From NCBI RefSeq assembly GCF_964063345.1, contig NZ_OZ061318.1, positions 2,728,001 to 2,792,000 of the forward strand: a DNA stretch of 64,000 nt, given 5' to 3'. Positions 26,762 through 34,520 of the stretch are shown here, in pieces. The notes below the pieces were generated by a model, which saw only the letters and a list, made by a program, of their open reading frames with translations, made no database searches and was not told where the DNA came from. Numbering within the stretch: position 1 is the stretch's first letter; each line of letters begins with the position of its first letter. Made by a program: the position numbers and the translations under genes. Origin of the DNA: Pseudomonas lini (GTDB lineage: Bacteria > Pseudomonadota > Gammaproteobacteria > Pseudomonadales > Pseudomonadaceae).

Positions 26762-28432
26762 TCAAGCGCCTATTGCGATGATGTTAGTCGCCTCATCCTC
26801 GAACGACGCGTGCGTGAAAAGGTCTTCGAATCGCTCGCTCGAGAGGTAATGCACCTCATCGTAATCATCAATTAACGCGTCACTATTAAGCATTTTGGCC
26901 ATGGCACCGCGCGCTTGCGTGATTTCCAAGGGGGAAAAAAACTGGGTCTTCAGGGAACCGAGATAAAAGGTAATGACTTCGGGATCTTGCGTCAGATCAA
27001 ACTCAAGATTCTGTTTGTAACGCCTGAAGTCAACGGTGCCAGGCAGCAACGAAAGAATATATATATTGAAATAAACCTGAACCTGCGGATTAAACGCCTT
27101 ACACAGAGTACGAATCTGCAACGAGCGGAGATAAGTCAGGCTCAAGCTTTGTTCATCATCCTCGGGTCGACCAATAATCACATTGAACGAAAGCGAATGA
27201 ATTCCAGTATTAACGATTTCTTCAATAACATCCTTGATAACACCCAGTGGCTTTAGCTTCCTGAATAATTTCGAACAGTCATCCGTCAAATTTTCCAGCG
27301 GTAATGTTGCACGATAGCAACCCACCAATTCACCATTGACAAATTCGGAGTCAAACATGACACGAATCAATTCACGATCCACGACACCTTGATATTCAAA
27401 CTGTCCCAATTCGATACCATTGGTAAATTCCCAGCTAAACCCCATATCTCTTGCAAGGTTAAACATATCAAACAACTCATCCCGCCCCGTTGAGAACACT
27501 TGCTTCCCTGAGGTAGAACGATGAATACGGGACAACAAGTTATCCTCTTGAAACAAGAGCGTTCTGATCCCCTTGCTTTTGAAATAATCGAAATGCCGTC
27601 TTATTTTTTCAAGTTGCATAAACCTGAACCGGCCTTTGGTCGTCGGCGTTGCACAAAACGAACAAGCTTGCGCACATCCACGTGAAGTTTCCACACTGAT
27701 AAATGGACCTTCAATACCGTAGGGCGGTTTACCCTCACCGGTATCGGAGTAACGCTCTAGATCGACAATATCCAGATTGGGAGGAGGCATATCGTTGACA
27801 TCATAGGCTCCCGTTTTTGTTAAGAACGATTTGACCGTGTGAACAATTTCACCATCCATGGCACGATAGGCAATATTGGGGACCGCGCTATAATCCTTAC
27901 CCTTATCGACACACTCCAGCAAATCGGCAAAACAAAGCTCTCCTTCGCCTTTAACGACCACATCAGCGCCAACGGAAACATGATAGTCCGGCTCTACAGT
28001 GGCGTCGGTTCCGCCCAGCACAATAACGGCATCAGGATTCTGCTCTTTACAGTACTGTATGAAGTCAACGACAATTCGACGAGAATGAGTAAAATTAGAA
28101 TTAATTCCAATAACGTCTGATTCCTGGATTTCTTTTATAACGGCATTGAACGGTAAGCCTACCCGGTACTTTTCCAGCACCAGGTCACCGAAACAAAGTT
28201 CTCCGTACTTTTCTTTGAGTCTGTCTTCAACCCGCAGCGCGCCTTGTGTTTGCATGTCACATATTCGCACATCAACAATGACACCGCGTGCCAGCATGGC
28301 TTCTTTCAATCCTGCTGCCAGCGCCGTTAAAGGCGCCTTATGCATACTCGTCCTCACCGTGCCAAGAAAACGATCATCGCCTTTGACACATTGTCCTGGC
28401 GCGGGAACCGAAAAAAGGGTAACCGTCAACAT
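26762..28432 (-). CDS. B12-binding-domain radical SAM protein
   Basis: A 556-residue enzyme with an N-terminal cobalamin-binding-like domain (residues about 35-180, with VIGINSNFTHSRRIVVDFI, AVIVLGGTDATVEP and ADVVVKGEGELCFADLL) and a radical SAM domain with the cluster motif C253-x3-C257-x2-C260 in SVETSRGCAQACSFCATP. Class B members often methylate unreactive carbons or phosphorus, but others rearrange or cyclise, so the reaction is open. The C-terminal third has no familiar domain. The classical DxHxxG cobalamin-ligand motif is not apparent. It is the second gene of the minus-strand unit begun by the EamA exporter. Confidence 0.85.
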   Translation of the reverse strand: MLTVTLFSVPAPGQCVKGDDRFLGTVRTSMHKAPLTALAAGLKEAMLARGVIVDVRICDMQTQGALRVEDRLKEKYGELCFGDLVLEKYRVGLPFNAVIKEIQESDVIGINSNFTHSRRIVVDFIQYCKEQNPDAVIVLGGTDATVEPDYHVSVGADVVVKGEGELCFADLLECVDKGKDYSAVPNIAYRAMDGEIVHTVKSFLTKTGAYDVNDMPPPNLDIVDLERYSDTGEGKPPYGIEGPFISVETSRGCAQACSFCATPTTKGRFRFMQLEKIRRHFDYFKSKGIRTLLFQEDNLLSRIHRSTSGKQVFSTGRDELFDMFNLARDMGFSWEFTNGIELGQFEYQGVVDRELIRVMFDSEFVNGELVGCYRATLPLENLTDDCSKLFRKLKPLGVIKDVIEEIVNTGIHSLSFNVIIGRPEDDEQSLSLTYLRSLQIRTLCKAFNPQVQVYFNIYILSLLPGTVDFRRYKQNLEFDLTQDPEVITFYLGSLKTQFFSPLEITQARGAMAKMLNSDALIDDYDEVHYLSSERFEDLFTHASFEDEATNIIAIGA

Positions 28433-28469
28433 AGCTCTATATTCCTTGTGTCATTCCACCAAGAAGCCA

Positions 28470-28492
28470 GCCCCTTGAAATTAACAAGGGGC
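28470..28492. other. Hairpin in the exporter / radical SAM spacer
   Basis: GCCCCTTG-N7-CAAGGGGC, an 8-bp stem 38 bp upstream of the radical SAM start and 48 bp after the exporter stop. No T run follows on the minus strand, so it looks more like an mRNA processing or stability element than a terminator. Confidence 0.5.
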
Positions 28493-28539
28493 AGAACAGG
28501 ATGAGTTCGAGATCGGTTTTATCAGACTTGAATAACAAT

Positions 28540-29466
28540 TCACTCACGAATAATCAGTGTCTTACGACGCAAGCGCGTCAAAAAGAAACGATGATTAATC
28601 AATCCGATGGACACACCGAAGATAACCAACATCATGGACATCATTTGCGTCCAATCGACGTTCTCGTTAAGGATCAAAACAGAAAATAGCAACGTAAAAA
28701 TAGGGATGAGATTAAAGTACATCCCTCCCTCGGAAGCACTCACCTTGGAAATACCTATATTGAAAAAAGTATAGGCGCCGGCCGTCACTATGGTTCCAAG
28801 ATAGAGAACCGCCAATAAAACATGCACACTGACTTCGCGGGGAATATCCGACTCATAAATGGCAAAAGGAAGAAAAAACACAGTCCCTATAAAACTTTGC
28901 AGTGCCGCCAATAAGAACGGAGAGTAATGCCCAGACAATCTCTTCAACATAACGGTGTATACGGCTGCACACGCCATCGCCAACAACTCCAGCAAGTTAC
29001 CTTTCACTGGCGCAATAGCTGCCTCGCTCTTCGTACCCGTCAAGCATAGTAAGATGACGCCGAGAGTGGCGATAACCCCACCCAAGCATTGCGAGATACT
29101 GGGTTTTTCTCGAAGTGCAAAAAAACCGAAGGCAATAATAAATATTGGGAGAAAGGCAAATACGACACCCGCCTGGGACGCTGTTGTATATTGAAGGGCC
29201 ATTGTTTCAAAGATGAAATACAGACACGGCTCGAGCGCGCCCATTATCAGCAAATACACATAGTCCTTCTTTTCTATTTTTGCCTGCCCCTTATATTTCC
29301 ATAACATCAAGAAAAATAGGCTTCCGAGTGCCAATCGAGAAAAAATAAGCAAAAACGGAGGCACCTCTTCAAGTGCTATTTTCAAGGCGATGAAAGCGCT
29401 GGCCCACAACGCCATTGCCATCGTCAGACACATCATTGCCTTCATATTTTCGAATATTGACGTCAT
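28540..29466 (-). CDS. EamA/DMT-family exporter
   Basis: A 308-residue inner-membrane protein with ten predicted segments in two EamA halves (WASAFIALKIALEEVPPFLLIFSRLALG at the start; GTIVTAGAYTFFNIGISKVSASEGGMYFNLIPIFTLLFSVLILNE in the second half). Family members export metabolites such as amino acids. It precedes the radical SAM gene on the same strand (107-bp gap), and both are AT-rich, so export of the pathway product is inferred. A weak lux-box-like site lies 127 bp upstream. Confidence 0.85.
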   Translation of the reverse strand: MTSIFENMKAMMCLTMAMALWASAFIALKIALEEVPPFLLIFSRLALGSLFFLMLWKYKGQAKIEKKDYVYLLIMGALEPCLYFIFETMALQYTTASQAGVVFAFLPIFIIAFGFFALREKPSISQCLGGVIATLGVILLCLTGTKSEAAIAPVKGNLLELLAMACAAVYTVMLKRLSGHYSPFLLAALQSFIGTVFFLPFAIYESDIPREVSVHVLLAVLYLGTIVTAGAYTFFNIGISKVSASEGGMYFNLIPIFTLLFSVLILNENVDWTQMMSMMLVIFGVSIGLINHRFFLTRLRRKTLIIRE

Positions 29467-29592
29467 CCAACTTGCCCCTTGCGTAAATTTTGCGGCAACG
29501 CTGAATGCGCTCCGGCAAAAAAATGGGAACAGCAGTGATTTACGATGGGTAGGGCATAGTTGAAAAAGGTATCAGGGAACACCTTGCTTCAG

Positions 29593-29612
29593 AACTATTG
29601 ATTTAGGTAGTT
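29593..29612. promoter_or_regulatory. Candidate lux-box-like operator 3
   Basis: AACTATTGATTTAGGTAGTT has AACTA/TAGTT arms in 20 bp. Its inner 18 bases match site 1 at 13 positions. It lies upstream of the EamA/radical SAM unit. It is clearly weaker than sites 1 and 2. Confidence 0.45.
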
Positions 29613-29719
29613 GCCTTCACTGCGCAATTCAGTTTAGCTTCCGAGGCTCGTCTGCATGCACTCTGGAATGTTTGGAGTCCACATCGTAGACGTTTGATTT
29701 TATTGACATCTATCGATTT

Positions 29720-30211
29720 TTACCGCATATCCCGCCACGTCAGGTACACCCGCAAATCAAACTCCACCTGGTGATACCCCGGCAACATGTGTTCGCACAG
29801 CTTGTAGAACGCCTTGTTGTGATCCGACTCTTTGAAGTGCGCCAACTCATGCACCACGATCACTTTCAGGAACTGTGGCGCCGCGTCCTTGAACAACGAG
29901 GCGACGCGAATTTCTTTCTTGGCCTTGAGTTTGCCGCCCTGCACCCGGGAAATCGCGGTGTGCAGGCCGAGCGCGCGGTGGGTCAGGTCCAGACGGTTGT
30001 CGAATAACACCTTGTCGATAGCCGGGGCATTACGCAGGTATTCCTGCTTGAGATCCAGGGCGTAGGTGTACAGCGCCTTGTCGCTCTGCACCCCGTGCTT
30101 TTCTGGATACCGCTGGCTCAGGTAGTCGCCCAGTCGACCTTCGGCGATCAGCTGGCGCACTTGGTCCTGCAAAGCAGCGGGATAGGCCTGGAGGTATTTC
30201 AACGCGGTCAT
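29720..30211 (-). CDS. YgjP-like M48-type metallopeptidase
   Basis: A 163-residue protein with the zinc motif HELAHFKESDHNKAFYKLCEHMLPGYH near residue 123 (HExxH plus a downstream histidine), the hallmark of the DUF45/YgjP family. No signal peptide is present, so it is cytoplasmic. The ATG at 30211 gives MTALKYLQAYPAAL; a GTG at 30232 would add seven residues, and neither has a clear ribosome site. GC-rich, so it marks the return to core sequence after the accessory segment. Confidence 0.82.
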   Translation of the reverse strand: MTALKYLQAYPAALQDQVRQLIAEGRLGDYLSQRYPEKHGVQSDKALYTYALDLKQEYLRNAPAIDKVLFDNRLDLTHRALGLHTAISRVQGGKLKAKKEIRVASLFKDAAPQFLKVIVVHELAHFKESDHNKAFYKLCEHMLPGYHQVEFDLRVYLTWRDMR

Positions 30212-30256
30212 TGGGGCGGCAACACGAGTCACGAAAAGATCGCCAGTGTAACGAAT

Positions 30257-32380
30257 TCAACTCGTCAGCGCGCTCCAGTCGAACGGTTCAACAAAGTGAC
30301 GAGTGTCCTCGGCCATCAGCGGTCGCGCCACCAGAAAACCCTGCACGTACTGGCAACCATTGGCTTGCAGCCATTCATATTGCGCCACCGTTTCCACCCC
30401 TTCGGCAATCACCAACAGACCGAACTGTTTGCACAAATCGATGACACTGCGAGCCAGCGCTGCATCCCGTTCGGACCCCGGCAACCGGGCGATCAAATGC
30501 CGGTCGAGTTTGAGCGTGTCCAGTTCCAGGTCGCGCAAGTGCGCCAGCGAACAAGCCCCGGAGCCAAAATCATCGAGCGCCACCCGCACTCCCAAATTGC
30601 GCAGCAAACGCAGCTGCTTGCGGGTTTCGTCGGGGTTAAGCATCAAGGCCTCTTCCGTGACCTCGACCTCCAGCTGCCGCGGCTTCAAACCATGGCGCTC
30701 CAGTACCTGACGCAGCTCGGTGACCAGGTTGGGCAAACCGAACTGCGTGCTGCTCAAACTGACGCCCAGCACCAAGTCTTCGGCAAACAAGGTTTCCCAG
30801 GCTTTTCGCTGTTTGGCTCCTCGATGGTAAATCCAGCTGCCCAGGCGACTGATCAACCGCGCCTCTTCCAGCAACGGCAAAAACAGCCCCGGAGGAACAT
30901 CGCCGACACTCGGATGCTGCCATCGCAACAACGCCTCGAACCCGCGAATCTGCCCGTCGGCAATGGCCACTTGAGGCTGATACACCAGGTTGAAATCTCG
31001 GTTCTCGATGGCCGTGCGCACGCTCTCTTCGAGCATCAGCCGCGAGCGCGCCCGGCCATTCATTTCGTGATCGTAGAAGCGATATTGCTGACGCCCGGCA
31101 CGTTTGGCTTCGTACATGGCGATGTCGGAAGCGCGCATCAACCCGTCGAGATTAGCCCCACAATCGGGATAAGTGGCAATGCCGATGCTAGCGCCCAAGG
31201 CAATGTCCATGCCTTCGATTTGCTGACAGATCGATACCCGCTCGATGAGCTTCTCGGCAATCTTCGCCGCTTGCTCGGGGTGCTCAAGATCCAGCAGCGC
31301 GGTGAACTCATCGCCACCCATCCGCGCCAGAATATCGAAGGGCCGCAGGCAGGCCTTCAGCTGCTCGGACACCCAACGCAGCACCCGGTCGCCAGCATCG
31401 TGGCCGAGGGAATCATTGACCCGTTTGAAGCCGTCCAGGTCCAGGTACAACAGCACCCAGGTGCTGTCGGTGCGCTCGCCGCGCAGCAGCAGGTTTTCAG
31501 CGGTCTGGTAGAAACCCCGGCGATTGAGCAGCCCGGTCAGCGGATCGGTCACCGCCTGGAATTCCAGCTGTTGATGCAGATGGCGAACCACCGACATGTC
31601 CAGCACCGTCACCACCATGGCCTGTTGTTCGGCGGGCAACGGCGCACAGGACAGCGCCACCGGCACTTGCTGGCCGGGCGCCGTACGCAGTAACGCATCG
31701 TGCAGGCGCAGGGTTTCACCGCGTTTGTAGCCGGTAAACAATTCGGAGTCGGCCCAGATCGGGATGTGCGGTTTTTGCAGGAAGTCCAAAAACTCTTTGC
31801 CTTGCAGTTCGTGCACCGTGGCATTGAGCAGGCGAGACATCGCCGGGTTGGCAAAACGAATCAGCCCATCCTCCCCCACCACCAGAATACCTTCGGCGGC
31901 GTTATCCAGTACCGAGGCATTGAAGGCTCGGGCGACCTCCAGGTCATGGCTCAACTGCTGCAAGGCACGGCGATTACGCTGATGCTCGAGCAGGGCCTGG
32001 ACTTTGGGTTTGAGAATTTGCGGGTCGAACGGTTTGAACAGGTAATCCACCGCGCCACTGGCATAGCCCTTGATCACGGCGTCCTGGGATTGTTCGTTGG
32101 CGGTAAGGAAAATGATCGGCGTGAGGCGGGTACGCTGGCTGCCACGCATCAAGCGCGCCACTTCGAAACCGTCCATACCTGGCATCTGCACATCCAGCAG
32201 CACCAAGTCGACGTCGTGTTCGAGCAACTGGCTGAGCGCTTCAAAGCCGGAAGCCGCGGTGATGACCTGCCAGTCCTGGCGCTGTAACAACGCGCGCATG
32301 CTGATCAGGTTTTCGGGGTAATCATCAACAATCAAAAGGATTGAGCTGCCTTCAGCTGGCGTAGGTTGTGCGCATTCCAT
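30257..32380 (-). CDS. Response regulator with REC-PAS-GGDEF-EAL domains
   Basis: A 707-residue c-di-GMP protein. REC domain in residues 12-130 (LLIVDDYPEN, phospho-Asp in LVLLDVQMPGMDG, FLTANEQSQD, DYLFKPFD), a short helical linker, a PAS domain (about 155-265), GGDEF domain with intact ARMGGDEFTALL and an RPFD I-site five residues before it, and EAL domain with FEALLRWQHP, VEVTEEAL, ALDDFGSG, LKLDR, AEGVET and QGFLVARPL. The conserved metal-binding Asn in the VNLS strand reads VSLSS here. Start at 32380 follows AAGAGA. No histidine kinase gene is adjacent. Confidence 0.9.
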   Translation of the reverse strand: MECAQPTPAEGSSILLIVDDYPENLISMRALLQRQDWQVITAASGFEALSQLLEHDVDLVLLDVQMPGMDGFEVARLMRGSQRTRLTPIIFLTANEQSQDAVIKGYASGAVDYLFKPFDPQILKPKVQALLEHQRNRRALQQLSHDLEVARAFNASVLDNAAEGILVVGEDGLIRFANPAMSRLLNATVHELQGKEFLDFLQKPHIPIWADSELFTGYKRGETLRLHDALLRTAPGQQVPVALSCAPLPAEQQAMVVTVLDMSVVRHLHQQLEFQAVTDPLTGLLNRRGFYQTAENLLLRGERTDSTWVLLYLDLDGFKRVNDSLGHDAGDRVLRWVSEQLKACLRPFDILARMGGDEFTALLDLEHPEQAAKIAEKLIERVSICQQIEGMDIALGASIGIATYPDCGANLDGLMRASDIAMYEAKRAGRQQYRFYDHEMNGRARSRLMLEESVRTAIENRDFNLVYQPQVAIADGQIRGFEALLRWQHPSVGDVPPGLFLPLLEEARLISRLGSWIYHRGAKQRKAWETLFAEDLVLGVSLSSTQFGLPNLVTELRQVLERHGLKPRQLEVEVTEEALMLNPDETRKQLRLLRNLGVRVALDDFGSGACSLAHLRDLELDTLKLDRHLIARLPGSERDAALARSVIDLCKQFGLLVIAEGVETVAQYEWLQANGCQYVQGFLVARPLMAEDTRHFVEPFDWSALTS

Positions 32381-32696
32381 GCTGCATCTCTTGTGCTGGA
32401 CCTTAGGCCGGTCTCTTGTGAAAACCGGACACATAGTGCGACTTCACTCTAGCCCCGGATCCACGAAAGCAGAAGCAGCGAGAGTGCCATCACTTCGGTA
32501 AAGTTTCGCATAGCCGACTAACGGTCATTCCTACAGCCCCCGTAAACCGGGAGAGATGGCATTTCGACAGGTTGTTGACGTCAACCATCTGCCAAACGGG
32601 CATTAACAAACAACCGTTCAACGCTTATAAAGACGGCCCGAAGGCGCGCGCTAGAGCTTCTGGCACGTGCGTACAGAAAAAAGTGGAAGCTTGAAT
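32381..32696. other. Intergenic region before the alginate lyase
   Basis: A 316-bp divergent gap. It holds a perfect 12-bp palindrome GTTGACGTCAAC at 32574-32585 and an AT-rich stretch around 32600-32635 that may hold the alginate lyase promoter. No small gene or repeat element is seen. Confidence 0.4.
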
Positions 32697-33365
32697 ATGA
32701 TCGATCTCGCAACCTGGAACCTCAGCGTTCCTGTCGGCAGTCCGCCGTACACCGTTGAAACAACCAAACTGGTGGACGGCTTCAAGGATCAATACTTCCA
32801 CTCCGACACCGGCACCTTGTTTTTCTGGTCCCCGGTAACCGGCTCCCGCACTGAAAACGCCATCTACCCTCGCACCGAACTCCGCGAAACCTACAGCAAC
32901 GGCACGCTGAAAAACTGGTACTACCCCGACGCGGACAACTCCCTGCGTGCGACCCTTACGGTCAGCAAGGTACCCAGCACGGGCAAGATCGTCATTGGTC
33001 AGATCCATGCCTACAAAAGCCAGAAGCCCATGGTGAAGCTCGAGTATCAATATAAGGACTCCAGCGAAACCGGAAACATCGTCGCCAAAGTCCGCATGCA
33101 CCCCGACGACGACACCGCCCGAGTCATCACCCTCGCCACCGGGGTAAAACTCGATCGGGAATTTTCCTACCTCATCCACCTCAGCCCCGGCGGTGCATTG
33201 GGCATCAGTGCAGCGGGCTACCAGTGGGACACCGACATCAGCGCGATGTGGCGGGATAAACCGCTGTACTTCAAGGCCGGCGTCTATGTGCAGGACAACA
33301 GCGGGTACACCAGCGAAGGAGGGGAAGTGACGTTCAGCAAGCTGGATATTGATCACGATACGTAA
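32697..33365 (+). CDS. Alginate lyase, polysaccharide lyase family 7
   Basis: Cleaves alginate by beta-elimination. The 222-residue product is a single PL7 domain with the three family signatures YPRTELRE (near residue 61), IGQIHAY (near 102) and LYFKAGVYVQDN (near 195), which hold the catalytic Arg, Gln, His and Tyr. No signal peptide is present; the start MIDLATWNLSVPVGSPP resembles the leaderless P. aeruginosa PA1167 lyase. It therefore acts in the cytoplasm or leaves by an unrecognised route. A QIH motif often goes with polyguluronate or mixed substrates. Confidence 0.92.
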   Translation: MIDLATWNLSVPVGSPPYTVETTKLVDGFKDQYFHSDTGTLFFWSPVTGSRTENAIYPRTELRETYSNGTLKNWYYPDADNSLRATLTVSKVPSTGKIVIGQIHAYKSQKPMVKLEYQYKDSSETGNIVAKVRMHPDDDTARVITLATGVKLDREFSYLIHLSPGGALGISAAGYQWDTDISAMWRDKPLYFKAGVYVQDNSGYTSEGGEVTFSKLDIDHDT

Positions 33366-33463
33366 GGCGACTCGATCCCTGTAGCGGAGCTTCGCAAGCT
33401 CGACAGGTGCTAAGGGCAAAGAACGATCCGGGCATCCGTAAAACTCGTAGGATTGCTCCGACT

Positions 33464-33594
33464 GTGGCGAGGGGGCTTGCCCCCGTTGGGATGCGAAGCA
33501 GCCCCAAACCCTGCCACCCAATTCCTCAGACACACCGCACCGCCCTGTTTACGACGGCTGCGCCGCCGAACGGGGGCAAGCCCCCTCGCCACAA
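33464..33594. repeat. REP pair, GCGAGGGGGCTTGCCCCC type
   Basis: GGCGAGGGGGCTTGCCCCCG and CGGGGGCAAGCCCCCTCGCC with inner GGATGCGAAGCAGCCCC and CGGCTGCGCCGCCG arms. First REP after the roughly 10-kb REP-free stretch. Confidence 0.88.
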
Positions 33595-33599
33595 TGACC

Positions 33600-33727
33600 G
33601 CGCACGTTCCTACACCCCGGTTGCAGTCACCAAAGTCGCCGCTTATAGTTCGCCCCGTCGCCGGCAACAGTCGGCGATAGGGTTTCGCAGCCCTACCGAG
33701 TTAGAACCACAACCGTCAAAATACGAC
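33600..33727. other. Spacer before the structured leader
   Basis: About 130 bp between the REP pair and the leader RNA. It contains GTCGCCGGCAACAGTCGGCGAT and GGGTTTCGCAGCCC small dyads. The promoter of the DUF6124-type gene is presumably here, but no strong -35/-10 pair stands out. Confidence 0.3.
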
Positions 33728-33862
33728 ACGGGCAGCGTTTGCCCGTACTCGTTTTTTATGGCGGCTGTGCGTGGGAGACCTTCGGGTCTGCCGGGTCTTA
33801 ACTCCTCGGTCTGCGAACCCGCGCACAGCTGCCACCCCATTTGTTTCGCAGCAGACGGTGGC
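33728..33862 (+). ncRNA. Structured leader RNA of the DUF6124-type gene
   Basis: Three parts are seen. First, a terminator-like hairpin ACGGGCA-GCGTT-TGCCCGT followed by TTTTTT (33729-33757). Second, a multibranch fold closed by a 12-bp stem GGCGGCTGTGCG / CGCACAGCTGCC (33760-33833), with an AGACC-TTCG-GGTCT tetraloop hairpin inside and a GGT-CTGCGA-ACC hairpin. Third, GGTGGC at 33857-33862, which can pair with GCCACC at 33831-33836 and so competes with the closing stem. From memory, similar leaders precede DUF3077/DUF6124 genes in other fluorescent pseudomonads. No function is assigned. Confidence 0.65.
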
Positions 33863-33891
33863 AAATTCTTTTCTTGAGTTAAGGATTTTCC

Positions 33892-34185
33892 ATGATCAAT
33901 CAACACCCGCCCCGCCGCTTCACCCCTATGTCCCAGTTCGCCACCGACTACCCCGTCCTGCTCATCGACAGCGACGCTCCGCTACGCGAACTCCACAACT
34001 GCGTCAGCGAACGCCTCAACGCCGTCCTCAAATACCTGAACCTGATGGCCTGCACCAGCCTGCCTGACTACGCCGAAAACGACATCAACACGGTCACCAA
34101 CATTGCGCGGATCATGGTCCAGGACATTGCCGATGTGTTTGGGGTGATTGAACAGCGTGGGTTTGATTCTCTCAAGGCTCAGTAA
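33892..34185 (+). CDS. DUF6124/DUF3077-like small protein
   Basis: A 97-residue soluble protein of unknown function. Recognisable pieces are FATDYPVLLIDSDAPLRELHNCVSERLNAV and the C-terminal VQDIADVFGVIEQRGFDSLK, predicted largely helical. AAGGA lies 6 bp before the ATG. Genes of this type occur in several paralogous copies in fluorescent pseudomonads and are often preceded by the same leader. Followed at once by a terminator, so it is a one-gene unit. Confidence 0.75.
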   Translation: MINQHPPRRFTPMSQFATDYPVLLIDSDAPLRELHNCVSERLNAVLKYLNLMACTSLPDYAENDINTVTNIARIMVQDIADVFGVIEQRGFDSLKAQ

Positions 34186-34201
34186 TCAATTTTCAAGCAT
34201 T

Positions 34202-34230
34202 AAAAACCCGCATTCTCTGCGGGTTTTTTA
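34202..34230. terminator. Bidirectional intrinsic terminator
   Basis: ACCCGCA-TTCTC-TGCGGGT with A and T runs on both sides. It serves the DUF6124-type gene on the plus strand and the 43-residue gene on the minus strand. Confidence 0.9.
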
Positions 34231-34238
34231 TTACGTGC

Positions 34239-34370
34239 TTATTCTGACTCTTTCGGAAGCGTGAAAGGCGCAGGTCCTTTAGAATTTTGGATACTTCCTG
34301 GCTCTGGTGCAATTGGAATGGTGACAGGCGCAGAGCCTTTCGCTTTTGGTTTTACATCCTTGGTACTCAT
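34239..34370 (-). CDS. 43-residue proline-rich small protein
   Basis: A short frame on the minus strand encoding MSTKDVKPKAKGSAPVTIPI then a second half ending LPKESE. Two internal repeats are visible: KGSAPVTIPIAP and KGPAPFTLPKES. A GGAG ribosome site lies about 10 bp before the ATG, and it ends 9 bp before the shared terminator. Upstream is the 18-bp palindrome at 34431. No signal peptide or membrane segment; probably unstructured. I do not recognise the family. The ribosome site, terminator and palindrome argue that it is a real gene. Confidence 0.6.
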   Translation of the reverse strand: MSTKDVKPKAKGSAPVTIPIAPEPGSIQNSKGPAPFTLPKESE

Positions 34371-34428
34371 GACTACGTACTCCATTACAGGGTGGAGTTT
34401 TTATCGTGAGAGAATCGATACTGGATGT

Positions 34429-34448
34429 CTACTGTCAGATATGACAGT
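34429..34448 (-). promoter_or_regulatory. Shared 18-bp palindrome, copy 1
   Basis: On the minus strand this reads ACTGTCATATCTGACAGTAG, 58 bp before the start of the 43-residue gene. The identical 20 bases occur at 59995-60014 in the same orientation before the beta-propeller gene. Confidence 0.65.
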
Positions 34449-34520
34449 CCTTTAGATACATTGGCAATAACCCGTCAAACAAAGACGAGACAAGACGATC
34501 ATCTGTGCTTATCACCCCAA

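Noticed and set aside
32574..32585. GTTGACGTCAAC as a specific operator for the alginate lyase gene
   Set aside because: It is only a 12-bp dyad with no second copy, so I mention it in the region note and make no claim.
33407..33877. A plus-strand frame running through the REP pair and leader
   Set aside because: Its translation is made of REP palindrome and structured leader sequence, so the RNA explanation is better.
34261..34455. A 64-codon plus-strand frame after the DUF6124-type gene
   Set aside because: No ribosome site, and it lies opposite the 43-residue minus-strand frame, which has one and fits the terminator layout.
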